A stretch of 64,000 nt of DNA, taken from Phlebopus portentosus (Eukaryota > Basidiomycota > Agaricomycetes > Boletales > Boletinellaceae). The DNA lies in assembly GCA_037892935.1 (NCBI GenBank), contig JAYXKI010000003.1:1-64000 (forward strand). Reading direction: 5' to 3'. Positions 23,145 through 35,700 of this stretch are shown one piece after another; positions within the stretch are counted from its first letter, which is position 1, and every line of letters begins with the position of its first letter. The position numbers and the translations under genes are program-made. The notes under the pieces were generated by a model that did no database searches, was not told the DNA's origin, and saw only the letters and a program-made list of their open reading frames with translations.

Positions 23145-23438
23145 TCATTCCACGACAGCAGGTATGCCCTCTTCTACAGGCGACCCTCTTATCCTGAAAC
23201 CCAACCAGAATAAGAACACAACAAATGCAATCAATGCAACGCGCTGCCAGGCAGGAGGCGTGGGGATCTCGAAACGAGGGTCATGAGCGTATACGACGCG
23301 GTTCGCTGGCGGCGGTTGTCTCCGACCAATATTTGCCTCTTCTTCGCCGAGGTCAAGGCTCGTAGAAGCCGGACTACCTACAGGCGGCCTCGATCTGTCA
23401 GGAGACGTTGGAAGACGCTCATAACGTGCAGAGGACAT
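23145..23438 (-). CDS. Small single-pass membrane protein, uncharacterised
   Basis: A single exon of 97 residues starts at ATG 23438 (MSSARYERLPTSPDRSRPP). The N-terminal two thirds are hydrophilic. A motif NRVVYAHDPRFEIPTPPAWQ precedes one hydrophobic helix (VALIAFVVFLFWLGF), and a short acidic tail follows, so it is probably tail-anchored or a single-pass membrane protein. A longer in-frame start 60 bases upstream is possible but less convincing. No known function is recognised. The ordered composition and the well-formed helix make it a credible gene. Confidence 0.6.
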   Translation of the reverse strand: MSSARYERLPTSPDRSRPPVGSPASTSLDLGEEEANIGRRQPPPANRVVYAHDPRFEIPTPPAWQRVALIAFVVFLFWLGFRIRGSPVEEGIPAVVE

Positions 23439-24271
23439 TGATATGAAATGAAACTTGACGTTGAATGATAGTGCTTGGCTGTGAGGATGTAGACCCAGGC
23501 ACATTTGTCAGCGTTTCTCACGCGACCCTGATACAGCGGCTCGAAGGTTTGCTTCCGTCACCTATCATGCTACGGCCCGGACGACTGCGCGAAGAAACAT
23601 TGGCGTCCTCGCTTAAAGATCAGAGTTCGTTCAAGCAACACGTCGCCTTGAAGCAAGCTCAAGCTATGAATTGCGGGAAAATGTCGCGTCGTTCAGGCAG
23701 ATTGCGACGAGTGACGGTCCGCTAGGCTCACGAAACTAAGGGCTCATAATCGTCAATTTCAATATCGCCAAAGCAGCTCTTTCTTCCGTTCTACCTCCGT
23801 CCGTTGCGTCACAGCTCGCGGTACTTTGCTATTCTATTTTGCATAGAATTTAAATTTGTGTACCTGGCCAAAGCATAGGGAAGTATGTGCGTCTTTTTCA
23901 CTTGTACGATCATTATTCTTCCGCGTCCACGTTTGTATGAGTTGCTAACACGTATTGTTTGAGATTGGACTGAATAGACTTAACCTTGTGCCATTTCATT
24001 AACCACCGCTTCGATTTGTGGAAGATGGTAGAGCATATATGAGCCTACATTCATGCCACTTCAATCTTCTGACCGGTTGATACAAACGCCCGGACTAATA
24101 ACGCGCCGACTTCGTAAGCATTTTCCGTCGCATTTAAGCTGGTCATTCTGACCGTTCGCCTGATGAACAGCAATATCTTTTACTCCGGGGAAATAGCAGA
24201 TGGTAGTATAAATTCTCCTGACTGACTCTGCATGGTCACCAAGTTAAGGCTTGTCCGTAGTGAAAATCAGA
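23439..24271. other. Intergenic region, no gene seen
   Basis: This separates the small membrane protein gene (-) from the decayed GH43 gene (+). Short frames are present but none has protein-like composition or motifs. Confidence 0.5.
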
Positions 24272-25544
24272 ATGCAGGCCTTTCTCCTTTGATAGCCATT
24301 CTTTCTAAGCTCCTTTCGTGTCATTCACAGACCAGACATTCACGAATCCTCTCAAGACGAGCGATTGGGGACGACCGTTTCATGGTGTACTATTCTTTTT
24401 CCTCACGACGACGTGGTGGAACGTCCAAATAACCCGTGCACTACATTTTCTGGTCCGAAGACTGCGGCTCCAACGATCGTGTGGTCCGACTCGACTGCTG
24501 TATGCCTCCACTTCCTGCTGTAGGACGATATTTAATATGTCTCCGGGTCGCTGCTGCAATGTTTGGGCACCTGAGCTGCACCAAATCGATGGAAAGCAAG
24601 TTGTAACTACAAGACGAGTAAATGCCGCAAGTTTAATGTCATTCTCATTATTTTCAGTTCGCACATATACTATACGGCCGGTGTGATTGCGAACATTAAT
24701 AATCAGCACATCAACGTACTCCAAAGTATCAATCTCTTCTTTTCATTCGATTTATCGTTGTAAATCCCGCAATATATAGGCGGTTCAAATCCAATGGATC
24801 CCTACACTTGGAGAACATCAATAATTCCAGATATTTGGGCAATCGATGCGACAGTTGCAAATCTTGCTGGTTTCTGGTACATATTCTACCCTGCATTCAG
24901 CCCGAACAACCTACAGGGCCTTTACGCCGTACGGATGTCGCATCCTTGGATAGTTACTGGAAGCTACAGTCTCATCTCTGAACCGACGCTCAGTTGGGAG
25001 ACGGAAGGTATGCCGGTGAACGAGGGTCCGGCGGTGCTCGTAAATGGCTCAAGGGTGTGGATGAGATATTCAGCATCGTACTGTTGGTCTCTCTCCTGAT
25101 CTTTATCTCGACGCTCCCTATCTGACTCATATAAATGCAGGTGGACGGATGGGTAATCCCTAGGCCAACTCACCTAGACAGGAGGAGATCCACTCTTAGC
25201 CTCGTCCTGGACGACGGAATACACTGCTCATCCTGTCTTTGCAAGCGCAAACGGAGACTACAATCCCGGACACGATGGATTTTTCACGAGTCCCGATGGG
25301 TCAATGACTTACAAACTGTATCATGCATCCGAAACGAGCGATGTCGCTTGCGATGGAACGCGTCGCACCTTTGCTCAGCCTGTTTACTGGCATACTGATG
25401 GTAAGCGGCCCCATGTCCCGTATTATTGTGTCTCTGAGTGTCAGAAGCTGACGGATCGCTTGCATCAATCCAGGATCACCGAACTTCGGTGGCCCGAGGC
25501 CTATTTCAGATCTGTTCTCCGCCCCACCGGGAGATGGCTCTTGA
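24272..25544 (+). pseudogene. GH43 glycoside hydrolase (arabinofuranosidase-like) pseudogene
   Basis: Fragments in order match a secreted GH43 enzyme: a signal-peptide-like start at 24272, TNPLKTSDWG, LTTTWWNVQITRA, SGPKTAAPTIVWSDST, SPGRCCNVWAPELHQIDG, IYYTAGVIANINNQHINVLQ, NPMDPYTWRTSIIPDIWAID, VNEGPAVLVNGSRVWMRYSA, TGGDPLLASSWTTEYTAHP, NPGHDGFFTSPDGSMTYKLY and a C-terminus ending PPGDGS. Such enzymes release arabinose or xylose from plant cell-wall hemicellulose outside the cell. The copy is damaged. Frames change several times before 24480, a few residues are deleted after MVYY, and two stop codons (TAA and TAG) interrupt the SLGQLT-TGG region at about 25153-25178. Several original introns remain recognisable, including one that appears to use a GC donor near 24597. 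The C-terminal exons are still clean. Confidence 0.8.
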
Positions 25545-28500
25545 ATTCCGAGAATTTTCCCGGCACTGTTCAAACGCATTGTAGCCGGTCTTGTCTTCAT
25601 CCACCCACGGTCGGCATCACTTATTCTCTTCTGTGAATGGAGTTCGATAAATCAATTGACCACCGGTGAATTATTTAATTGGTTGTGAGAGTGTCAGAGG
25701 AATGGGAGGAGTTTTGTATCATTTGCCGCAACGCTACCTTCCTCGAGCATAAGATAAGCCTCGGCCGGTACCACGCTGACCTATAAAGGTGTTTTGAGCA
25801 TGCACAGTCACTTTCTTGTCAAATTTGAAATATTTTCGGCACTAGACAAGGCGGAGCTCAAAAGCACTTGGCATAGGCTGAAAGAACATACTCTATTGCA
25901 GGAGTCTCAGACAAGGAAGGAACAATAAATGTCATGTTTACTAGTAGTCGCATCGCCAGTCAAGACAAAGTAACCGAATTAAACCAGCTCCGGATCAAAG
26001 TCACCTTCATGACAAGGTGGTCGGTCATCTCATTCTTGATCATCAGTGTCTGGATCAAGGGTTCGCAATATTCATGTGGCTCGGGATGCTTTTCTGTCTT
26101 CCATTTACTCTGCTCTGCCTTGTTCGCTTCATAGCGATTTTCGTGTTCTGATTCTTGATTACTCCGGACCTCTAACGTCAAACCAGATATCAGATTCCTT
26201 CTCAAAAGATTTGTGATCAGCCCCAACATTATCAGTAAAAGAAAGAGTCGTTGCCTTGTGGATATTCTGATCGGGAACCAAAGATCCGGAAACGCTGCCA
26301 TGCAGGTAATGTTCTTCCTCTGACATTGATGCTATGTCGCAGAGCCAGACACTCGATCCAGAGTTCCAGAAGCAGAAGCACGTATGTACTGTATTAGATT
26401 CTGCCGCGGGTCGAGAGAAGGACTTTTGCGGACATACACTGTATGTATGGCATGTGCCATTAGGGAAGCGCGTTACGAATGCCTTCCGGTGACGGCAGCA
26501 TCTCGGGCGCTTCGTGGCGCTTGTACTTGATATACAAGGTGAGTCATCCCTGCCGTATATAGATTCGCAAGACAAAAGTGGGAACAATTATGCATTTGCA
26601 TCCGCTAAGTTCATGGCTCAGATGGAATCAAAGCGAACAAAACCATGTGCTTTTCAAATGGTGGTCTTGCTTGTGATAATGAAAGCTAAAGTTAGAGAAC
26701 ATCGAACCATTAGACCGCTTGAACTTGATGGACACCGTCAAGTACCGAAGCCTATAGACTACTCATTTGTCTTCTAAGAACAATGTAAGTCTGTAACATC
26801 ACTGTCGAACATGACAGCCGTCAAGAAGGCTTTGTCCTATTCTGATTATACTAGAACGAATATTAGACATCACCATAGTGACCAGAGCAATGAGCCCGTT
26901 GCGAGAACAAGGAGACCGTCTAAACAAAGATTGAGGCTGGAGTGAAAGTCCAGCACTTTTACTTAGGATCCAGGACTTCAACATTCTTTTGGTGCAGTCA
27001 TGGATCAGACTAGTAATGGTCATCTAGTGCTGTCCGTCATCTTCACAAAGACAGTCTAAGCCACTTGCGTGTCCGATGCTGCCTAAAGAGCAGAAGACAA
27101 CGACATGGAAGTTGATGAATACACTGCCTAAGCGTCTAGTTTGACAGATACCATCATCGCAACTTGCTCTTGTCGCATCAAGCGAAAAAGATCCATTGTC
27201 AACGTAACAGAAAGAACAAATCGGGTGGTAAAGATCCGTGAGTGTGATACGGCGCTTGAGAGTAGTCCAGAAGAGGAGAAAGAACAAGGCAATTTCAGGA
27301 CGAGTGGTGTTTGCGACGACCGTCGAATGAAAAGCGGGAGTCCTGAGATATTGTAGACTGAGAGCAGAATGTTCCATCATGTACAGATCAGATAAATGGA
27401 AGAAGGGATACTCATGCCTACCGCGGCGGCTCAGCAAAGTGTAAAGAGACCTGAGGAATCCGAAACTTCAGACGTTCTGACATGGGGAAAGCCACTGACG
27501 AGGAGTCTCTCTCAACGTCCTCAATGGTTGCATGTGAATGCATTGCAGATGTTTTATTCCGGCCAAGGAAGCAGGGTGGGATGAAATAGGTGGCGCACTG
27601 TCTAAATCAGTTTCTTCCGGCTCAGAATCGCACATGTAGTACTCTAAGCCCTTGACGTAAATCGAAGGTCAAGCAATCCATCTGTGCGCTACAAAAGCAT
27701 TATATTTGTCAGTTTCTCTTGTAGCTATGAATACGGACGTCAAAAGACGTACCAGGAAGTCCCTCCATCCGACGCTAAAAATTGATCTCGAGTGAAATCC
27801 GAGGTCACTTCGTTCCTTGGCAAGCACAAAGAATGACGCAGGCGAACTGAAAATATGATAGATTTCACCGGGAGATTACCTCGACGTTTCCACGCACGTC
27901 GATCTCCGGTACGAAAAAGGTGTTTTGTAAGTCGTTAAAGCCGTTACTCTCGTCCAAGAAGATCTTAAAAATAAAAAGATAAAAATAAAAATAAAAATAA
28001 ATTGATACTGAGCCCAATGAGCCGCGGCGGACGGACACAGACTTCAAACTCCGTCGGCCATTGCTCATCTGACAGTTACTTGGTATTTTGCTTCTCTTCG
28101 CAGTTTCTAAGACCGTGACAGTTATTCTGACGGGACGAGCAACCACGGAGAGCCCTCGGTGCGGGGTAATCACGCTTCCAACCAGAAGCTTGCATAAGTC
28201 CGTTTGTCCTTCTTCCCTCCCTCACATGCTGTACATCCCTCATCCGAGGTATAACCTGATTCATACGGGTACGACCGACGGGAGAAAAGGCAGTAGGGAA
28301 CGATCATCCCAAAGAGGAAACGCCGCACCGAAATTAGCACAGGATAGTCAGATTGCGGACCGTCGCTCGGTGAAACGGGTTTAAGCTGCAACGAAGTGGA
28401 AGAAATTCCTTGTATATTTAGAAAGGATGATTGCGTCAGTGGCTGGCCGGGTACGATTACTGTCAATGCGACACAGATGCCCGTTGATGGCTCCTAAATG

Positions 28501-29268
28501 CCCGACTGGCTATTCAGATGCACATGCATCGTACTCAAGGCACGCATTCTTTTTCATACCTTGGATGTATACGTATCTTATACTAGAAAGACATACGGAG
28601 CACAATACCAACCGGGTATCGGAATTAACCGAATCGTCCTCCAGACACATCCACAGGAGTGCGCAGGTGATCATTCGTGTATGTCTTGAGCAGAAAACAA
28701 TCCCATGGTCCGCCAATGAACAAAGTTCAGGAGTCTAGCTTTATGGTTGATCATAATAAATGACGGTGAGAGTGTGAGAGAAGCGAGAAACTGGAAAGGT
28801 CGATGATCCCACCATTGGTAGACATTTGATGTCCTCCTTCCTTCCAGGAAGCCAAAGACACAAAAGCCTCCGAGGCGGAACATATCAACCCCACCGGCAT
28901 AGACGGAGAGGAGTTCAGATATGTCGAAGTGCGAAAATTCGACATATCAAAATGGATATCAAGCGCAACATAGGAGCTCCGGGATACCTTGGACATTCAC
29001 GACAGGACACGACAGAATATCTGCGTGGTTCAGACCACTGTTGGGCGGAGATCATCAAAGGGAGGAGTGAACAAAACGTTGCTGATGCACATATCTTCCA
29101 TCCCCGGTCCGGAAGATCAGCGCTGAGACCGCCGAATAAAAGTCCAAGACGAAATACGCCCCCAACTGCATTGCAATCCGATATCCAAATCACAAAAAGC
29201 TAATTAAAGTCCCATCATCGCGTAGCATCGTCGCATCGTCATCTCAGCACATTCATAGCCTCGCACTC
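25545..29268. other. Gene-poor region of 3.7 kb
   Basis: No intact gene is supported. Several short frames near 26160-26530 (-) have semi-plausible composition but need unproven splices. A short A-rich AAAATA-type repeat lies near 27970-28000. A possible terminal exon at 28848-28973 is listed separately. Confidence 0.45.
28848..28973 (+). other. Possible orphan terminal exon
   Basis: After a good acceptor (CTTCCTTCCAG), a 41-codon frame to TAG reads EAEHINPTGIDGEEFRYVEV and on to KFDISKWISSAT. Its composition is protein-like, with codons unlike the surrounding DNA. No upstream exons were found, so it may be a relic or part of an unrecognised gene. Confidence 0.25.
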
Positions 29269-29747
29269 TCAGATAGTCGTATCCTCTGCCCAAATAGGAA
29301 GTTTTTCCCTGGTGATCCAGCCCAAGAATCGATACCGCCCTGATGTACCGTAGTCATTTGCGCAGAAGCGCATACGAAAGCCATATGCCGAGTGATCCAG
29401 ACAGGAACACGCGATAACTTCTTCCCTGAGTTGCGAAGCGTTCTTGGGTGCGCGTAGCGAGCTCGGGAGTTCTCTCGAAATATGATATCAGGTGAAAATC
29501 CATGTGCAATGATGGGCGAGCACGTTGTCACGAAACGATATATCAGAGTTTTCATAAAACATTATAGACCTCCGAAACACTCGATAATATTGAAGTCGTT
29601 TATTCCATCAGAAATCCTCAAATTGGCACACTTCTGTAAATCACGAGTGGTTTGAGTCGTAGGGGGCAGCTCCGGATGCGATACGATATATCCAGCGGCT
29701 GTCGGCGGATTGGGAAGTTTTTGATTTCGCAGATATAGAGCTTCCAT
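29269..29747 (-). CDS. Hypothetical two-exon protein, uncertain
   Basis: Candidate exon 1 (29747-29570, starting MEALYLRNQKLPNPPTAAGY) can be joined to exon 2 (29471-29269) through a GT-AG intron of 98 nt, giving 126 residues in frame. Exon 2 reads ACSCLDHSAYGFRMRFCAND and RYRFLGWITREKLPIWAEDT, which has convincing protein composition. No known domain is recognised. The single stop at its end is followed by more in-frame protein-like codons, so it may instead be a relic of a longer gene. Confidence 0.3.
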
Positions 29748-30725
29748 TCCAAATAGGAGTCGGTCAGGCGGGAGAGGGGTAAGGAAGAGGAGAACACAGA
29801 ACAGAGGGCGAAACTGGATCCGAATGAACGAAGAGCCCGCCCCGCACGATGTAAAAGCCTAATAAGGAGACGAGTCTTCTCCGGAGCTACCTAGCAGGAA
29901 GATGACGGAGATGAGAAAAACAGGCCGAGTGGGGGAGCATCGCTGCGATATGTGCCTCTTGCTTGCCCCAGGCGGAACGGGAAGGTGAAGGCATAGCGCG
30001 TCGAGTGAGGCATACCTGACATGATAATCACTCATGAGAGGACTGGAGGGCAAGTACGGAGGATGTACAGACAGAGGCAGGTGATCTCGACTGATCCGGG
30101 GTGCGGAGAGAAGCTGGTCCCAGAAAGAGTAGAGAAGGGACTTGCGATGCGCAACACAATCACGTTGGAGGTCAGAGTGCTCTGCCCACAGGCATGCTAA
30201 ATGGAAAAACAAGGATATGGACTAGTTTGATGATGTACAGACATTGTTGTACTGGCGGCGTGCCGGTGATTGGATTGCAAGTACCAAGTACGAGGATGTC
30301 GCGTGCTCTTGTCCGTTAGACCGTCAGACCGGCGTCGGAATACCCTCGGAGACAGCAAAAGGGACAGATGGGACAGAGAGAGACAGGAATACAGCTATGG
30401 AAGTGTGTACTGTATGTGCTGCTTGTCTCGATTCGCTCAGAAGGATATCCATATGCGAAGTGTACAGCGCATAACCGGCTCATCCTACGGCAACACTTCC
30501 CGAGTGTCCTGCTAAGCACAGTAACAGTAGTAGCAATAGTGGTTCAGTATCAGCACTTATTCTTTTTTTTTCCAAAGAAGATCACATAACCATGTGCTAC
30601 CTCACCTCCCTCAATAATATATAATAGTATCCCACTCATCCCTTTATTCCGTCAAACAAATTCCAGCCCCCGGTCTGCAGTCTTCTCCTCTGTCTGAACA
30701 AGGCTCATCATTACCAGTCCCCGTC
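29748..30725. other. Promoter region of bZIP gene A
   Basis: No gene is supported here. An ATATATAATA sequence near 30618 lies about 105 bases upstream of the bZIP start and could serve as a TATA element. The final 100 bases are pyrimidine-rich. Confidence 0.45.
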
Positions 30726-32766
30726 ATGGACTTCCAGTCTTCCAGAGCTCAGTTTGCATTGGACGCGGCAGCCGTGTCTGTGCTGAATGCATGGGAGAAC
30801 TCCCAGCGACACCGTCCCAGTGCTAGTGCCAGTACTACCGTCATTCACCGGACGCCTGTGCGTTATAACAACGGATTTCCTATTTCCCCAGTTACGCCCT
30901 CTTCATCTCCGCCGTCGTCAACCAGTTTGACATTGAGCAACCAATGGACGTCGTGTCCGTCGTCGATGAGTGAGTATGAGATGCTTCAACTGCATCGGGC
31001 GATGGTGCCGGCAACGGCACCCATAGCCGACCGAGAGCCGTGTTTACCGGCTAGTAACACCCAGACCCAATTCTTCAACTTTGATTTCTCCCTGCCCAAC
31101 CTCCCACACCTTCCGGTTCAACAACCACAACATCCCCAACATCACTTTCAACAGCGACAACAACAGCAGCAGCAGCGCTACTCACCACCTCTTGCAACAC
31201 CAACGACACCGTCTTCATCATCTACGCTGTTCAACTCACCGCCAGTCTCACCTGCGAGTAACATGAGCTACCGTCGCGAGTCTCCGAGTTCTTCCTCTGG
31301 TACAAAGCGAGTTTCCGACGAGTGCTCATCTTCAATGGCATCAAGTGCGAAGAAGCCAAGAGCGTACGCAAGCCTCAAAGACTACGTGCCTCCAGATGTC
31401 ACTGGTCTGTCCAAGAGGGAAGCTCGGCTCGTTAAGAACCGCGCTGCAGCATTCCTCAGCCGGCAACGCAAACGAGAGGAATTCGAACTTATGGAAATGT
31501 ATGTAATCTTATCTGGTGCATTGGTATTGTATTCTGAATGCAATGCTCTCTGGCAGTCGCGTTGCTGAATTGGAACGAGAAAACGCTCGTCTGCGCGAGA
31601 TGGCAGATGGTGCCTCTCCAGAACCTTCTTCTTCGACAGACTCTCCTGAGCTTGATCTACTCCGCATGCAACTCGCAGCGTCCCGCCAGCGGGAATGCGA
31701 ACTCGTACACCGTCTCGAAATGTTGAAGCATGAGCAGCAGAAAGTCAAGATGGAAACAAACGAACCGAGTTTGAGCGATGGGACCAGCTCGGGAGCAAAT
31801 TCCCCTATCATGGCACCTACTTTGCCCTTCAAGAATATCGTTTCCAACCCAAAGACTGGCGCAAGCCTTGGACTCATGGTTCGCTTCCTCTCTTCACAGA
31901 AGGTTTCATTCGGTTTGATTAATGAGCTTTATTTGCTTTAGGTCCTGCTCTGTGCACTACCGTCACTACTATCACAGCCGTCTTCTCACTTGCGCTCCAC
32001 TCTTCCAACCTCCCAATCGTTCTTAGATACTATCCAATGGGACGCTTCGTCTATTTTCCAAGCGCCGACATCTGCGACAATTGATGAAATTCCATCGTGG
32101 GAACTTGATTTCTCGGGCACTCAACCGGGCGCAACTACCGGGAACATGGACATGGACGTTGATTACGCAAACCTGCACAACGCGAAAGAAGAAGAGCCTG
32201 AATGGCAGAAGCTTGAGCTTGGACTTGATGGCGGCGAGGGCATGGGCATTGCGGGTTTGGGTTTGGGTTCCCTTGACATTTCGTTTGCGACTACCCGAAC
32301 TAAGGATGGCAAGTTCCGCGTTCGCGTCCACTCCTCCGCATCTTCATCAGCATCAGCACTAGTTAACCCGTCAAAGCCGGAGACCATCTCCCCAACTCCG
32401 GACGATCTTGCCAATACGATGCACACGGGCCTATCAGCATCACTCCCGTCTCCCGCCCAGTCACATTCCAGTTCGACTCCCGAGATAGACACAAACGTCA
32501 ACCCGCTCGCCTTCTCCTTCGTCGATGCTGATCCACTAGGGCCCTTCCTAGGCGCAGGGTCCTCTCCAACGGGCACGGCTACTTTCGAACTCGGTGCCCC
32601 GTTCGACTTGGCTGGTTCTAACGCCGATCCTAGGCAGCTCATTTCCGGGTTTTCCGGATTTGAAGCGGGCATGAGAGCGGGAGAGCGTCGCCGTGTGCGC
32701 ATCGCACTTCGCAGCTTGCCACAGCAGGGCGGCGAAGGCGGCGAATGGGAGATCGAGGTGCGATGA
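30726..32766 (+). CDS. bZIP transcription factor, copy A, with possible membrane anchor
   Basis: Three exons are inferred, 30726-31498, 31557-31878 and 31942-32766, giving 639 residues. The N-terminal 200 residues are Ser/Pro/Gln-rich. The basic region is KREARLVKNRAAAFLSRQ, at about residues 230-247. A leucine-zipper heptad (VAELERENARL) follows across intron 1, then a coiled coil ending near KMETNEPSLSD. After that comes a hydrophobic segment, GASLGLMVLLCALPSLL, split by intron 2, followed by RSTL and a long acidic/Ser-rich C-terminal part that ends in a conserved Arg-rich block (GERRRVRIALRSLPQ). The order basic region, zipper, hydrophobic segment, C-terminal domain recalls ER-tethered ATF6/bZIP28-type regulators. 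That is inference, since the segment is short (about 16 residues). The gene has a near-identical partner in inverted orientation at 37755-39726. Confidence 0.88.
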
Positions 32767-35700
32767 TCAGCGCTCACTCTCTTCATCATTGATTGTTTCA
32801 TCTTTGCATTTCACTCTATACTTCTTCCTTCCCCCGTTATTCCTTGGTGGCGTTCGTTTGCTCTCCACGCTATGCTATGCTATTTTCTTTGCTCATCGGA
32901 CCGGATTTACTGCTTTCTCCCACTATCTCTTGGGCGCTATGGTGCGCGGTATATTTATCTCTTCTTCGCCATTTCGAGCACTTCGTGCGATATGTCTTCC
33001 CACGTCATCCCGTGCCTTCGTGCCTCTCTGCCTCTTCTTCGAGATCCACACAAGCCTTCATTCTTCCAGAAATATGAGTTACCGTCGATTATTTAGCCAA
33101 CTCGACCCTCAGCGGTATCTTGTATTTATCGAGAGGTACCTCATAAGCAGTAGTATTTACGAAATCATGGATACGGTTGTATATATATTTTCGTTAGCCG
33201 TATTTCATGGCATCCATATTTCAACAAGTTTCCGTATATCACCAATACCCGTACATTTTCAATTGCATTTTGCTTTTGCCGTCGCTTTTCATGTCTTCAT
33301 TTCCGTTATTCTCGTGCATTTTGCTTTATTTTCTTGATAGATTTTGCATTGGTAGAGGTTTTTGTTGCATCGAGCATCTGTTTATAAAGAGCGCAATCAT
33401 TATAGCATTTGCATTGAAACATCTCACATCTCTATTTCGAGGCAGGTTGGAACGGTGTCAGTGGTCTATTTAGTTTCGGGTTCGCCGGATGAGCGTCCAC
33501 ATGACATGACATGACAAATGCTTGCCCTGCGGAATCATAGTCTTTGCGTTAGTGCAACATACGTATTTTGCATACGAGCATAACCAGTAAGGACTTACCA
33601 TGAGCTCATCCGAAGTCCCGCCCGCTCAACGCGAGTGCCTTCAATATGCTGTCATGATGGTGGCGCGGTACGAGTCGGAAGTAGCACAAAGGACCATATG
33701 TCCGTCCAAATGGATAAACACATAGTCGAGAAGGACCACAAAAATAACGGTGAACTCCCGCTTTCATCTAGCTCTGAATGAACATATGGCATATTTTCCG
33801 GAATGTGCCGTCCAGGAACAAGCGAACTATGCAGGGCTGGTGACACACAATTAGCGTAGCGCATGCATTGAATAAGTAACACAAAATGGCCGATCAAAGC
33901 CAAAGAATTGTCGATCGCGGAACCGCATGCAACGTCCTGCCTCATTCTCGTAAAGCGGAAAGATCGGTGACAGCCTCGCTCATAATGGATTATGTACGGC
34001 GTATGATGCAACAAGATGGACGAGAACGAATGAAAGCAGCGGTCATGGGAGTTAAGGCGTTAGAAACATACGAGTTCTCGCGTCCCTGACGAACTTTGGG
34101 CAATCCTCACATGGTCAATGCACCTGAAAAGATATCGTGTTAGTTTGCTCTGATGTTCAGAAAATGAAAGCACAACAATAGAAAATGACCTGGTTTTAAG
34201 TTCATAATCACACCGTTCCTCATCTGAAGCCCATTCCTTGGTCGCTTCGTTCATCTTGCTCATTTATAGCCTTCCCACCAGTTATTGAGGCGGCAGCGGA
34301 AAGCGACGGCAGAACATTTCTTGAATGTCGAGAGCACGCGGAACCGGCGCAGATAATTATTGGCATGCACTCCAAACGTCTCTTCACTAAATTTGCGTTT
34401 GAAAACACGGGGGCTCGACAAGGGGGATAAAATAGCAGCGACCCCACGAGAGTACTATACGAGAACTCGACCTTCTCGGACCTTTCTCGGGATGCATGTA
34501 ACCCTTGATCTTTCCTCTACAAGGCAGGATAGACAGAAGAATTGACTTGTTATCAGGTCGTCGGGCACCGTATCGCATGTCTCGCGCGCGGGAAGAAGAC
34601 TTCTTGGTACGAAGTACGAAAAGAAGCGAGGCTCGGTGCGGCTGCGAGCGCGTGCAACGAACCACAGATAACGAGAGGAACAGTGGTAAACCTAGCTAGG
34701 GGTGAGCAGAAGCAAGCGCTGCATGTAGCTCTAGAGCCTGAGTCGCACAGAAGGGGTTCAAGTATCTGCACTTCAATGCCGCCATGACTCCTTTTCCACT
34801 CCACGAGCGATAGCAGATACTGAGATAGAGGCGCAGCACAGAGAAGTCTCTGTAGGCGTATCATTTCAGATGATAGTCGGGGTAAAATATAGAAACAGGA
34901 CTGATCCCCGCGAAATGGCCGATAAGGCCTCACGATTCAAATTGGCCTCGAACTACTAATCGAGCTCTGCGATATAGACTTGCTGATGCGCTAGCAATAA
35001 CGACAGGAGTGCTTAGAAGAGCTGTCGGGGATCCAGAGAGATATTATCTCGTGTGATCTGCAGAAACATCGTGGCACTGAAACGGGAACAGACAACGCAG
35101 AGTTGAAGCGTCCTGTCACGGCAAAACATGAAATTGATATCCGGCCCGCTGACTTACCGAGGAAAACATACCGAAGAAGATCCTGGCAAGGAGCAGAGAA
35201 GGAATGACAGAAGATTTGTAGAGCTTACGCGTAGCATCCAGATCCTACACAGCTAGTCTTCCCACATGCAGCATCCCGTCCATCACTGCGACGATCCAAG
35301 CGAACTGATAAGTACGGCTGATGTATGATTGTATGCCGAGAGGTCAACCCGTCTGACCACATAAGCTGAAAATAAATGTGAAGATGCACATGCACATGCT
35401 TCAGCTCGTCCTCGGTCCTCGTAAAGACAATGACCTTAACTCCGAGTTTCCACTGGATTATTAGACAAGAACTCTGTTTCCTCTCTTTGTCGGAGTACTA
35501 GGACGCAAAGATACGGACGACTGCCAGAAAGCATTCTACACATCCATCCTTGACAATCACATGGGCCAAGTCGGCCTCTCTATTCTGGTCCTTCTAGATT
35601 TCTGGACTCAATGGGGAGGATGTGGAATAGGAGTAGTCGTCGTGGGCTGGGTAGAGATAAGTAAGTGAAGAGGATTGGACTCAGAAGGTCGACCCAGCAG

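Noticed and set aside
27024..27437. Minus-strand frame of 137 codons
   Set aside because: No motif, with stretches that look random. The surrounding region has no other gene signal.
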